64,000 nt of DNA, taken from contig CM060843.1 of the NCBI GenBank assembly GCA_030762175.1, positions 113,241,369-113,305,368 on the forward strand, read 5' to 3'. The notes beneath the pieces are model-generated. The model was not told the origin of the DNA. It did not search any database and saw only the letters and a list, made by a program, of their open reading frames with translations. Position 1 is the first letter of the stretch, and the number at the start of each line of letters is the position of its first letter. The DNA comes from Metallyticus violacea. Lineage: Eukaryota > Arthropoda > Insecta > Mantodea > Metallyticidae. This document shows positions 35,218-47,150 of this stretch, in pieces. A program made the translations under genes and the position numbers.

Positions 35218-38200
35218 AACATACATACTAATATCCTTGTAACACTGCATCGATAAGCACATCTCAGCAACTTTGTCAAGCCTTAATCATTACACTAGCG
35301 AGCACATTACAGCAAGTACATCGTGCAGAACCATAAGCATACATACTAAAATCATATAATGCATTATTAAGCATTTCGAAGGTAAATATCTGAAGCAGAA
35401 TCAGCAAAATATGAACTTTGTCTTTTCATTTTTCCAGACATTAAAAATGTCCTGTATAACAATTTAAGAAATCAGAAGTTAAAAATATAAGCTATATCTA
35501 TAATTCCACCAATCACAATTTTAAATTAAACTATTTACTTTTACATTCAAAGTGAAACAAATATGCTCTTATTTATGAATGTTCTAATTTTTTTTAAATT
35601 ATGACAAAATATATCCCTCGTGCACAAAATTTAATGAAACAATATGCGATGGTTTTCACTGAAGGAACAAGAATAGGTAAATATTATAGAGGACTCCCTG
35701 TATTACACATTACACCATTGTTAAATTTTTATTTTTCCCACCTACGCCCAAACATAAATATCTAACACAGAACTACGAAAGAACATGAATAGCAGAGATG
35801 AAGATTAGTCAGGCAATGCTAAAATTAAACGAATAAAACTCGACTATCCCTTGATAGTAATGCAGAAATTAGTTATGGTAGGAACAAAATTGCGCGCTGC
35901 TTGTTGCAGCCAAATCCCTTAGCAGTAATAATCAAAATTAAAAGTCATATGCGTTAGCTTTTAACGGGCATCGTTGGATCGTTAAGAAATGAATTTAAAT
36001 AATTTATTTATAAAGCATAAGAGAAAAGGAGCAACTAGTCGGCCCTAGACACTATTAACGATCATACATATATTTCGCGAATCATATCTGAGTTCATTTT
36101 TTTTCACAAGAAAAATATTCAAGAAAAGGGAGAGAAGGAAGAAATAGAAGAAATCAAGAAAAGATAAAGTTTAGAAAAGAAAAGAAAGGACAAAAGAAAT
36201 AAAAAAGAAAAATGAGGCTCGCCAACCGCTAAAATTTAAGTTAATCATTTCAAAATTACGTGGCCAAAATAAAAATATAACATTTAGTTACTTAAAAAAA
36301 GAAAACCTGAAAACAAATAGTGGTGATTAAAGTATCGTGTGGGGGACGTTACAGGATAAGACAGTTAGTGCTCCGTAGAGTCATCTACACCAGGGATGCT
36401 CAACCTATTCTAAAAATTGGTATATTACTAAAATACAAACTGCTTCTCCAGAAAGCGCATTAGCCGTGCCATATGATTAGCGGACGGACGTTAAGTTTTC
36501 GAGTTGACATATTACTTGAGCAAATGATAAGTACGGCAGTTTATACTTTCGACACCGTCACAATATAAAAGGACAGTTTGTATTTAGTGCTTTATTTGCG
36601 CGCATTAGCTGCTAAATATTCGAAATGAAAATGTCTAAGGCGAGAAACTGAGAATTTTATGCCTTTTTAAGAAGATATTTGTTCAGTTTTATTGACTTGT
36701 TAAGTACCTAATTCTTGAAAATTTAGTTTCTTCTTGCCTGCCTATTTTATTTACTTTTAGTGCCTATAGATTGGAGCCCTAGTGATTACTTTTCTTATTT
36801 TGTTTCATACCGTGTCGAAATTCACTTCACATAAACTTTATTGTAATTATTTTTGGGACTCCACTTTTACCAACATATGAATATACCTTGAGAAACTTAA
36901 TGTATTCAGACAAAACAGTTGGCTTGCGATTATTATGTTGCTGTAGTGGGCGAGTCTATGACACTACTGGCTGGTAGGGGAGTCTTCAAAATAATATAGA
37001 TCCATGGGCCCTGTAATATGCATTATGACTACAAGTGCAACATATTATGATTAAGAAAGGCGTGCGACATTATACTAAATAAAGAAGTTTCTAACTTAAT
37101 CATTGAATATTTTGAGTAGAACAAAACATCTTATGCTGTATAAGTACCGACACTTCAAGGTGCAAAACTATATGTTAAAATGCTTACCAAATCTAACTAT
37201 GCCAACATAACAATCCTTGTTAACTTTATTGTTTACTGTTTTACATAAATATAATTCTTTATACCCTTATTCATATTATTTTTATTTACTTTGGATTAAT
37301 TATCCCATGATTTCGTAAAAATAATTATCTAAATCTCTTTCCATGATTACCTTTCTTTCAAATATATATTTTTGGTGCTTCAACTGTTAATTGAATGACC
37401 GGAATTATGGGCCATCTTCAACATGCATCTTCATACATGCACACATCTTCAACAAACCTTACAATATTTAAACGAAAGAAAATCATTCTGTAATATAAAA
37501 TAAAATATTGCACGTAGCCATTACAAAATGCCTTTACGTATTCGTAAAACCTCGTACCGTAAAGGGTCACTTTCTCTAGCAATTACAAAATTATAAAAGG
37601 TTCAAGAACTAACTATCAAAGTAATTGAAATATTAAAATATTATAAAATTTTATGCTTGTCTGAAACATGCTTCAAGTTTCCTTTGTCAGTAAGTTCGGT
37701 ATGAAACGAAAGCATTTTGTCTGTAGCAACTATGGTGGTTTGGGTCTTAACGTTACATATTTTAATTTTAACATAATATTTTATAAAATTTATCATACAA
37801 TGCTTTTTTTTTCATTATAAAATGGCTAAAACAAAGTTAGCTGCGGACGTAATTGTAAATCAGGTAATTTATCTGTAAAAGTTATACAGGAAAGCGAACA
37901 CAAAACAGGCCTGTGTAAAAGAGAAATATAAGCAGTAACAACCGCCACATTTAGTCAACGAAACATGACATTGGGGACAAGACATTTCAGATAAAACCGG
38001 TATTCAGACAACAGATATGCCAATTTGAAGAAAGTATACAAGCATAAAGATAAAGTACAAAATATGGTTAAGAAATAAAACTGTACATGAAGTGAAAAAC
38101 GATATATTGGAAAGGCAGCCGAAGCAGAACATCAATAAGAGATCTCAACCTGGGTAAGAGTAGTTCATGTTTGACCATCTCATTAACAGAATATGTTCCA

Positions 38201-38779
38201 AAGAATTTAAAGGATAAAGTGTCATGCCGATATCAAACACATTAATTATAAAATTAAATATTTTTCTTTTTCAAATAATTCATATTTCTCCACAATACTG
38301 AATAGAGTTCTTGACGTACTTCCTCCATAAAATACAGCGATAAAAGCTCACTGAGTAGCCGACCCATTAAAAAAATTACATCCATTGGATTGACGAGCTT
38401 TCGCCTTGCTTCATGTTTGCTGCTAATCTCCAATTTAAATAATCTCCTGTAAGCCTCCAACCATAAAATAAATTGGGCCATTATGTGTGAAATCTAACGT
38501 CACACCATTTGTACGGAAGCCGATTAGAGATTATAACAACCGATTCTTCTGTGCACGGAGAAATGAAAAATATTACCACGTGTAGGTTATAAAAGTTTGA
38601 AACAAATTGCCTTACATTTATATTTCTTCACTGAGATTGATATTTAAACGTAATGCAATGTAATTCTTATGACAAAACAAGGACAACTAGCCAGTATTCT
38701 TAATTTTGACATATTTCCTGTCATCAGCCTTAGTATGGAAGCCAGGGTGTATATACGCTGAAAATATTAGCCGTAAATA

Positions 38780-39360
38780 CCGAGGGTGCCAAAAAATGTA
38801 TACACACTTTCACAGTAGACATCTATTTAATATATTACAAATTTGGAAAAATGGAGCCGAGATTATCTTTTGAACAGCGGAAAACAATTTTAAAGTGGTA
38901 TTGGAAAACCGAGAATGTTGTTGAAGTTCAAAGGCAATGGAGACGTGTGTACAGAACAGAACCGCCAACGCGAATAACAATTGTACGCGTTCGAGACAAA
39001 TTTGAGATTCATGGTACCGTACGCGATGTTCACAAGGGCAGATCTAGGAGACCTCGCACAGCAACAAGCCTCACGCACTGGATGCAAGGCACTATGCAAC
39101 GTTCTATCCAAGGCACTGGATAGAACGAAGAGGTCCGATTGAGTTTCCACCGCGTTCTCCGGATCTAACTCCATTGGACTTCTACCTATGGGGAACTCCT
39201 AAGGATGTTGTATGCGGTAGAAAACCAGCTACACTGGCAGCACTTCGGGAAGAAATTGAAACGGCATGTGCTGCAATCGCTGAGGACACATTAAAATGAA
39301 TTCCCCTGCGGAAAATCACTTGCTGGTATTGTCATTAACTCATTTGATTCAAGCATATAC
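38780..39360 (+). mobile_element. Tc1/mariner-group transposon with internal deletion
   Basis: It begins CCGAGGGTGCCAAAAAATG next to TA (38778-38779), the same end as the solitary repeat at 3316. The ATG at 38851 opens MEPRLSFEQRKTILKWYWKT, with a helix-turn-helix region (VRDKFEIHGTVRDVHKGRSR) of the kind annotated as DUF4817 in insect transposons. After TATSLTHW the frame is lost; the plus strand then reads RRGPIEFPPRSPDLTPLDFY, LWG and TLAALREEIETACAAIAED to a stop near 39299, the catalytic C-terminus. The middle, with the first two catalytic residues, is missing. A hairpin marks the junction (39100-39127). The distal inverted repeat was not found. Confidence 0.75.
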
Positions 39361-40894
39361 TTCATAGTGCACTTATCATAAAACCGACGATTTTTTTTTC
39401 TGTTTTGTTTTTTATTTCATGTACTAATTTCAATTTATTTCTCTTTTATCTTCTACATATAACGGATAAGATCTTTACATCTTTAATGACGTTTGGTTAT
39501 ATTATTTATGCACTATAGATAAAATAAACTTTTTAATTATAAAATAATATTTTGATATTTGTAGCTACACGCTTAGTATTCGTTCGAAAATTATATATTT
39601 GTGTGCCCATATGCTGATTTTCTATTTAATTTCGTTTATATAGCTTAATTTATTCTATATTTTACCAGCAACCTAAACTAATTTCACCTCTCATGTACTC
39701 GATCTAGAAATAGCTTCTAACACAATTTTCAAAAATAGCAATGCAGGAATGTATATTTCAAAATATATCTTTTAAGTGTAAATCTGAGATTAAGGACCAT
39801 ACCGAAGACAGGACAAAATCATAACTTCAAGTATATTTTTATTTTAAGCTTTGTTGTTTGCTTACAGTTGGTCCATATTTTTTCATTTTCTCAATAAAAA
39901 GTAATAAAACGAAGATTCCTATGTAAAAAACGAAATGGCATTTCAAGGGAAAAATGACTTAGAAATAAATTCTAATACACCAATGATTGTGAAATGGACA
40001 TAGATCTATCTACAAGTAAACAGAAAAAATAAATACATTTCAATAACTTTGTGAAACTTAATGGACACGTAACAGAAAAATATGAGATATATTAAATTTG
40101 TGTATAGTAATAGTAAAAATGTGCTGAAATGACCTGAAGAGAAAGCAAGAATGAAGCGGCTATAATTTTAAGGGTAATATTATCACGATATAAAACTTCA
40201 TTCATACTTTGAATGTGAAATTAGTGTCACTGACATTAACCGAGTGGCCGAGGGAGTAATACCTGAAAAACTTCGTTTCCCCTTTAAAATAAAAATGATT
40301 TCCAAATTTATCGCTTTATCTGATGCATCATCGCAGCTCAGCCTTCTTTCCCTGAAGCTACACAATATTCAGAAATGTGGAAAATAAAAGGAAAAGTTGC
40401 AGTTACCTGAGGTGCATCTTGAGATGTGAAAGTTCATTAAAAACATTTGTATGCAATCGTAACCAGCATTTTGCATTTAATGCTGCAGCTCTGACTACCA
40501 CTGAAAATTAAATTCCACACTCCTAAGATACTTTCAGTTAGTGGGGAAACCGTGATATTTTTAATGTAATTATCAAGGATTCTTTGTCAAGTGTAAGGAA
40601 GATAACTTCTTATTTATTTTATATCTCTTGTTTTTCTTGTTTATTTTATAATATTAATAATTGTTCGGGCAAATGTACCTCTCTTCAGAATGTCAACTTT
40701 ACCTTGTGAAACCTTACTGTCCTCCAATCCTTAAGTGTTACCAACCTAAGGAATCTGGTGTTAAATATCAAACATTATGATAGCTTATAGTAAAATAAAG
40801 AAATATAACAATATGTGAATAACTGGAACGTTCATATTAATTTGTCCGAATATTTATGAGAAATGAGCTGCGCGTGTGCGAATGAATACTATAC

Positions 40895-40958
40895 GATGGT
40901 GATTATATGAACAGAGTTTTAAATTAATATAAATGTTTTGCATATAGTAATCACCATC
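40895..40958. repeat. Inverted repeat with 42-nt spacer
   Basis: GATGGTGATTA at 40895-40905 is the reverse complement of 40948-40958. Pairing continues imperfectly inward (TATATG against CATATA). It may be the stem of a small palindromic element. Confidence 0.5.
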
Positions 40959-41345
40959 TTTTATGTTTTTGTTTACAATTTAATATTTTCTTTGGAATTA
41001 TAATGTCAGGCATATTTTGGAGATGATCTTGAAACGAATATTTACGTTACAAATAAGATTGAAGTATCGAAATATCTCATTCCGTCTCTAACAATCCAAC
41101 TGGATGTATCCAACAATAAACAAGCATGTAAGTTTAATTTTAAAAACTACTTTCTATATCAAAAGTAGTTCTGGAGGACCAATGAATCCAATAATGCGAC
41201 TGATATGGAACAATTTCTTTCATGCGGAAAATGTGGGAACGCCTATAATAAGTATTGTGGGTATATCTTATGTATATTTATTAGATGCCATGGAAAAGCA
41301 ATATTTGGTTAAAAAAAGTTTTATTCTTTAAAAAAAACATTGATT

Positions 41346-41840
41346 TTATGTAAAATGCTTTAGATATATCATGGCTAGGCCTAATATTAGACTAGATTTA
41401 TTTGTGTCACCCTTAATATTTAAATATGTATTTATGACTAGCAAATATTTCATGACACACACACACACATCAGAAGCGCTACCATCTGGCCATGGCGATG
41501 GAATAGTTAAACGTTTTATTTTCAAAATTAATGCTCGTGCCGAATCTTTGAAGAGCCTAAATGCAATATTATGAGAAATGACAGTAGAAATGTCCTGGGA
41601 AAGGATGCGGTTGAGGGGAAAGCTTTTAGGGCATCGAGAAACCAACTTTATCAATATTCGTATCCATTTATTTACAAAGAAAGTGTACAGACGCTTTTCT
41701 GTGGCGTATTCACGAGTAAATAAATTATATTTTACATGGAAAATTGAAAGTCGTGCACATTCTGATTTCCTGTTTAAATAAAAACAATGTATGCCTAAAA
41801 TGTTTCTTAAAATAACAAAGTAATAGTTTCCATTGTGCAA
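41346..41840 (-). other. Unidentified 164-codon open frame
   Basis: The longest stop-free frame in the window outside the UGT first exons. The product would be basic and Ile/Leu/Lys-rich, with no motif, signal peptide or repeat I recognise. The plus strand over the same bases also has two frames of 67 codons nearly end to end (41371-41574 and 41578-41781), so a codon-use test is needed to tell which strand, if any, was coding. Chance remains likely. Confidence 0.2.
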
Positions 41841-43339
41841 TTTATGATGTTTTTTCTTTTAATCATGTATTAAGATTTATATACACTTAAGCATGGAATT
41901 GGGGAACATAGTATACATTTGTAATTTTTAAGAACCTGGTTAGATTTTAAACTTAAAAAAGATAAACTTTATAATTCCGGGCAAGCTATGTATGTATTTG
42001 AATGTAGTATTACAGTTTTTACTACATTCTTAAAAAATTTTGATTGTTGGGAGAGAATACCTTGTTTAATTATTCAAGTATAGTATTTAATGCTTTTACA
42101 AAGAGCTATTTTTAATTTGCCTCCGCAATTTAATATAAGAATTGTGGGGACAAGATTGCGTCAGTTGCCGGCTGTATTGATGCACAAGTTACTCGCACAA
42201 CTTTGATCTATTATTGCATGTACACAATAAGGACTAACCTGTGCAATTAGAGCTGTTCATGTGGAATGCATTCGCTCGCCCGCTCTGTTTTTGTAATTCT
42301 TGTAATTTTTGTCTTGATATTTTCGGTTGTTGTGACAGGCAACAGGCGTGATTTTAGCTCAGTGTGCGCTATGTTCAGTTGCAAAAGCAGACCAATATAA
42401 ATCCTGTTAGTTTTAACATACATTCAATGTTTCAATGACTTTTTTTTTAAGTTTGAGAGCTTGAACTAAAGCCAGAGCCGTACATTTTATTGTAGGAGTT
42501 TTGTGTGTATTTTACAGTTATCTAATTCTTTTTACGGTTTACTTATTCCCATCCATGCATTGAAATAGTTTGACAAATAGAAAGTATTGCCTAGTTGGGA
42601 TTTTTCCGTAAACTTTCTCACCCAAAATGGCTAATACCAGTTAACAACTGACGGTTACCGAGTTGATAAGGCTATTATTGTTCATTATTAAAGTATATAA
42701 CAATTAGGAGTTACATAAAAAACTCAATTAGATACCCAGTACGAATAGGCATTTACTGTTCTTGAGATCAACTTTGGTTGAAGTGCACCATAGGATATCA
42801 GGGAGCGACAAGGGTCTTCAACTGTCTTTCCTAAGATAAGAGGACGAAATAAGCAAATGAGTAACATAAAAACAGCATCAGTTCAATAACCACAGTGCGG
42901 ACAGGCTAATCGTTTTGAAAGTTATCTACCCTCCGATAGCAAAATAGCAACACAGGAAGCTGTATGAAAGCAGCTCCATAGCAATGAAGCAATGAATTTG
43001 AGTCATCTTGTTATCGTAATTTTTTTTCTTTTGATATTCAAAAAGGTTACTGATTATTTTAGGAAACGGAGAAAATACTTGCCGTTGAAATTAATTTGAC
43101 TGGTTTACTTTTAATTTAAATTACCAATTGGCATTAACTGTTCCTGTTTCCAGAGGAGTATTCTCTGATTTTTTTTTTTCTGTACAAAAAATGTCGTTTC
43201 TAGCAAACAGTAATTACAATTTTGACCCCTCAAAACGAAAATCGCTCATATTATTAGCACACTTAATTATTTCGTGAGTTTGCTATCATTGTTTCATGTT
43301 TCCCGACTAGCACCTCGTTAAGTTTAACGTTTCAGTTTT

Positions 43340-43498
43340 CTAGTAGTTCTTGTATTGGTCCAGTAATCGAATGAGAGGATCGTAAAGAACATCGTTCACG
43401 TCTGTAGCCCAGAGAAAACTCAGGTGACTAAATGACTCTGATGGAACCAGGAAACTGCCGATAAGGTTGGGTAGCTGATCGGCCAACCAAGACACATC
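43340..43498 (-). CDS. Acid lipase, last coding exon
   Basis: The acceptor TTATTTCAG precedes codons for 52 residues and a TAG stop. DVSWLADQLPNLIGSFLVP is followed by SFSHLSFLWATDVNDVLYDP and LIRLLDQYKNY. This is the C-terminus of the gastric/lysosomal acid lipase family, secreted or lysosomal alpha/beta hydrolases that cleave triacylglycerols and sterol esters. The His of FSHLSFLWA aligns with the catalytic His (HLDFIWA in vertebrate gastric lipases). The exon starts in phase 0, matching the end of the exon at 54374, and the join TEQEDVSWL is contiguous in the family alignment, so no exon is missing between them. Confidence 0.93.
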   Translation of the reverse strand, partial: DVSWLADQLPNLIGSFLVPSESFSHLSFLWATDVNDVLYDPLIRLLDQYKNY

Positions 43499-43835
43499 CT
43501 GAAATAACAAGAAAATAATATCACTGCTGCAGCAGCTACAGACTACGTTTGCAGGAAGAAGGTACAATTAATTACCGCAAGCAAAAGATAGAATTACAGC
43601 CAATTTAACTACAGTACATGAAATCAGATGTTAAACTGATCTAGCAAATATATAAATTGTTCTGCCTTATTATTAATATGTTAATTTAAATATTGGAATG
43701 TGTTACACTTATTTGGTTCTTATATATGCTCTTTGAATTTTTTAATAAAAACAAGCAATAGCCATAAAGCTTTCATTTGAGTATGTGCATTTATTAATTT
43801 ATTTGCAAGGCGTAAGTAAATAAAAGTTAATAGTT

Positions 43836-43962
43836 TTAAGTGATATTTTGTGTAAATAGGCATAAATAATCGTTTAATAATAAATGTAAATACAATTTCA
43901 ACATTTTAAGTGAGTTTTTTGGATAAATAGGCATAAATAATCGTTTTACAGTAAATAAAAAA
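43836..43962. repeat. Imperfect direct duplication, about 71-bp period
   Basis: AAATAGGCATAAATAATCGTTT occurs in both halves (starting near 43854 and 43925), and each half is preceded by TTTTAAGTGA. Two units only. Confidence 0.75.
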
Positions 43963-44496
43963 CAAGTATTAGTTTAACACATTGATCACTCTTAGGAATT
44001 CATCCACAAAATTCCTAATGAGTAAACGCCTCAAACATTTCAACTTAGGGAGCTCTGTTTTTACGAACATGTCTTTATTCTTAACGAGCCAAGCTTGTGC
44101 AGCCACATTTTAATTCTTATTTTTTGCCATGTCGTTATTCTGTAAATTCATTCTAAACCACGGAATAACTCTCTATCTTATAAGCCAACGTTTCTTTGAC
44201 ATACATTTTAATTTTCTTTCTGACTGTAAACTCTGAAGAAAGAGCAAACGAGATAAAATTGTTCACATATCTTTAGTTTTTGAGCTTTATAGGCTAGAGA
44301 CACAATATTTCTGAACATGCCATGTTGCCGGTTTGCTTTAGATTGTTGCATTTTATTATTAATTGCCGACTTATATCATTCTGGACCACTGATTTTTGCT
44401 TATGCAAATGGATGTCGTTTAATAAATCTTTTTTTGGACATACTTTAGTGTAACAGACATATATGTGTGGTGCCTTTGTGTTACGTTCAGTATAAA

Positions 44497-44716
44497 CCAA
44501 ATTACACAGTAGAACAGTGTGCGTTTATTGTCCGTACACACCGAATATATGCATTGATAAAGAAGTAGCAAAGACAATTTATTGCCCAATTTGGAATTTA
44601 AAAAGCACCGGAAAAGTTGTCTATTGAGGATCTGTTGAAGAAATTGGAAACCATGGGAGCATTGCTAGGTATTAACGAACCGGAAGCAAAGACGCAAGAG
44701 GTGGAGAACGGATAAA
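44497..44716 (+). mobile_element. Relic of a Tc1/mariner-group transposase N-terminus
   Basis: The plus strand reads EQCAFIVRTHRIYALIKK, stop, QRQFIAQFGI, stop, then KAPEKLSIEDLLKKLETMGA. The layout (YTxEQxxFIVxxY, RxFxxxFxxKxAPxxxTIxxLVxKFExTGS) is the N-terminal helix-turn-helix of the same broad transposase group as at 38851, but a different member. Two in-frame stops show that it is dead. The catalytic part was not found. Confidence 0.5.
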
Positions 44717-45135
44717 AACACATTCAAGTACTAACAAAATTAAGATTATCAAAAAAGAATTAAACATTCAAATTAAATCTAAAATATGTTTAATATATTT
44801 CTTAATTTTAACGGTAAAATAATCATTTGAATCGGTTTGCATTTCAACATTTTTTTCTGAGGTCAAGGGTTCTACATCTAATTGATTTTGTATAAACAGC
44901 ACATGTTGAATCCAAGAACATAACTCATTTTATCAATTGGGCCATGCTTTGCTACCTCAATTTTTATATTACGGAAATAAACTTATGATAATCACTGTTT
45001 GTTGTCACAATACAGACTTACATTCACACAGTTGTACATTAACTCTCAAGTACCTTCGTTTATGGTTCAGACTCAGAAAATTTCTTTTTAGACCCCAATC
45101 ATATCTGGCAACTATGTGTAGTGGTAACCTTGAGA

Positions 45136-45155
45136 GATAGATAGATAGACAGGCA

Positions 45156-45190
<35 letters not shown>

Positions 45191-45193
45191 TAG
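45136..45193. repeat. Compound tetranucleotide microsatellite, GATA then CTGG
   Basis: About three GATA units grade through CAGG into seven or eight GGCT units, giving a spurious PASQ repeat frame on the minus strand. Confidence 0.9.
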
Positions 45194-45479
45194 CAGACAG
45201 ATAAGGTGCTCTGTTCCTCGCAATTACAAGTTAGTTTGACTTTGAGCTTTCGGAGGGACACGTAACGAACGATTTTACAAAATAAGCAGAAAGTGTAATG
45301 GTTACCAAGACCAATTTTGCTACCTCCAAAATACGAATATGAAAGTAAAAATAACCCCTTGTGAGGAAAATGTGAACTTTTATGTTAAAGTTAGTGTTAA
45401 AATTTGTGACCAGGACAAAGGTTTCGTTGTTGAAAATCTGTGGCACTGGAGCAAAAAGAAGAAATGTGTTTATTTTAGT

Positions 45480-46225
45480 GTGCCTATGATTTGAAGGCAG
45501 CCTTTCGTGGGTCCTCAGTTTCTGCTATCGGTCCTGGTGGTGTAGTGGTTACCATACTTGCCTACTAAACCCAAGATCGCGGGTTTGAACCCGGCCAGGA
45601 CCGATGGATTTTTTCGGGCGTAAAAGTCCTAAGTATGGCTTCCTTCGGAAGGGAAGTAAAGCCGAGGGTCCCGTGTCTTACATTTACGGCACGAAAAAGA
45701 ACCTCAAGCCTGAAAGAAGAGGCCTCTGAGCAAAATTTGTCGGCCGTTTCACGCCCTGAATTGAATGGGACGCTGATGATCAAAGATGTTAAAGAGCGTC
45801 CTTAAATAAACAAATCAGTTTCTGCTGGCTTATGAAAGACGCTAAAATTAATGAGAACACAGATCGTAATGAAAGAAATGCCTGGAATGCATTGAAGCCC
45901 ATTATCAAGAACTTTCTGGGAAAAAGTAGAAGCCCGGAGTAAGAGTATGATATTTAGAAATCCTGTGGAGCTTCCAGGCCCTTGGTGCATGCACGTCCCT
46001 AAAGCTGCACCTTCAGCTCGCATTTGATTGCCCTATAAACAGTGGGGATTACAGCGCGGTAAATGGTTTCATAGAAACGTTCGAATGATGAAAGAGGGCA
46101 TCTGGGTTGTGAACATGTTTGCAGACAATTACTGGTGTCTCAAGAAATATGTTCCATATGTTAAATACACACCAAAACCCTTGAAAAGTATTTCTTCCAA
46201 AATAATAGTGTTGTGTATCATTTAA
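45480..46225 (+). pseudogene. Relic of a multicopy gene of unknown name, split by a SINE
   Basis: Left of the SINE the plus strand reads LKAAF then, after a frameshift, VGPQ. Right of it: LMKDAKINENTDRNERNAWN, then ALKPIIKNFLGKSRSPE. After a garbled middle come GKWFHRNVRMMKEGIWVVNM and FADNYWCLKKYVP. This matches my memory of an uncharacterised protein family repeated many times in arthropod and cnidarian genomes, with the order GPQI, AWxxFxxVxxNFLGN, GERFHQD and MMADYCW. I do not know its function; repetition suggests that it belongs to a mobile element. Stops and frameshifts make it a relic. SINE-A copy 5 sits between VGPQ and LMKD. Confidence 0.5.
45527..45814 (+). mobile_element. SINE-A copy 5, full length, 288 bp, perfect 12-bp target duplication
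   Basis: The best reference copy. TCAGTTTCTGCT occurs at 45515-45526 and 45815-45826, so the element is exactly 45527-45814. The head runs from GGTCCTGGTGGTGTAGTGGT (A box included) to the B box GGGTTTGAACCC and CCAGGACC; the first and last 8 bases of the head (GGTCCTGG/CCAGGACC) pair perfectly, like a tRNA acceptor stem. The body has ATGGATTTTTTCGGGCG, TTCCTTCGGAAGGGAAG and GGCCTCTGAGCAAAATTTG, and the tail ends TTAAAGAGCGTCCTTAAATA. Confidence 0.96.
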
Positions 46226-46332
46226 TATGTACAATATGTATAATGGGTAATCAAATTTATACAGAGTTTACCGCGATTCAGTTTGAATAATGTCGTAGTT
46301 GCTAGTCAGCGCCGTTTACCTTGTTGTTTTTC

Positions 46333-46600
46333 ATTTTATTTATTTATGGACGCTCTTTAACATCTCAAGTCACCAGCGTCCCATTCAAATCATTCAAACG
46401 GCCGACAAATTTTGCTCAGAGGCCGCTTTTTCAGGCTTGAGGTTCTTTTTCGTGCTGTAAATCTACGGCTTTACTTCCCTTCCGAAGGAGACCCTACTTA
46501 GGATTTTTACGCCCGAAAAAATCTATCGATTCTGGCCAGCATTGAACCCGCGATTTTGGGTTTAGGAGACAAATTTGGTTACCACTGCACCACCAGGACC
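46333..46600 (-). mobile_element. SINE-A copy 6
   Basis: Minus-strand copy with an intact head (GGTCCTGGTGGTGCAGTGGT) and tail. Two small deletions lie in the GGGCGTGAAACGGCC part and after the zone TACAGCACG. GTTTACCTT to the left and GTGTACCTT to the right may be a mutated target duplication. Confidence 0.9.
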
Positions 46601-46901
46601 CGTGTACCTTACCTTGAAATATTACCGACTTCTAGAGTAGTTAAAGAACTAACATGGCCGCATTTTGTAAACAAAGTTACTTAATTACGACGACATGTCG
46701 CATGTTCAATCAAATTATTTATTGCAGCCACTGTGAAGCACTCTTTTTTATGGATGAAAAATATTTCCGGCTGGACGAATAACTGATGGAGTACCTCATT
46801 ATTATGTTAGACTATGCTTCAATAAATTTCTCCTCTCTTACACATATTTTCTGTAGTTTCCTAGTCCGATTATTGTTGGAAAAGTTAACTTAGTTATTTC
46901 C

Positions 46902-47150
46902 TATTTATTTATTTACGAACGCTCTTTAACATCACAGGTCATCAGCGTCCCTTGCAAGTCAGGGACTAAAATGGCCGATAAATTTTGCTCAGAGACCTCT
47001 TCTTTTAGACTTGAGGTTCTTTTACGTGTCGTACATCTACGAGGGAGACTCCACTGCTTTACTTCCCTTATTTCCCTTAAAATGTTAAAAGGATTGAATC
47101 CGCGATCTTATCTATGAAGCAACAAGTATGGTTACTACAGACCACCAGGT
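46902..47150 (-). mobile_element. SINE-A copy 7, internally shortened
   Basis: Tail, GCTCAGAGACCTCTTC and the head remnant (CCTGGTGGTCTGTAGTAACC) are present. The block between the GGAAGTAAAG side and the B box is reduced. Confidence 0.85.

Larger units (their letters stand above)
31651..38779. other. No gene recognised; two mariner scraps inside
   Basis: Long AT-rich region. A GC-richer patch at about 32280-32640 has an 84-codon minus-strand frame with no recognisable domain. The purine-rich run near 36110-36210 is low-complexity. Two transposase scraps are listed separately (33490, 35023). Confidence 0.45.
39365..43339. other. Downstream flank of the lipase gene
   Basis: AT-rich, no gene recognised except the long unidentified frame at 41346-41840 and the hairpin at 40895. 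The part next to 43339 should contain the 3' untranslated region of the lipase gene. Confidence 0.45.

Noticed and set aside
35221..35360. Possible short tandem repeat (CATACATACTAA twice)
   Set aside because: Only two short matches about 120 bp apart without further similarity.
36391..36405. CAGGGATGCTCAACC, resembling the end of hAT-type elements
   Set aside because: No matching inverted end and no 8-bp duplication could be found nearby.
45005..45223. Minus-strand frame with PASQ repeats
   Set aside because: Product of the CTGG microsatellite, not a repeat protein.
45530..45604. tRNA gene at the SINE-A head
   Set aside because: The closing stem pairs, but the anticodon arm is weak and the sequence runs into the repeated SINE body with a target duplication, so it is a retroelement head.
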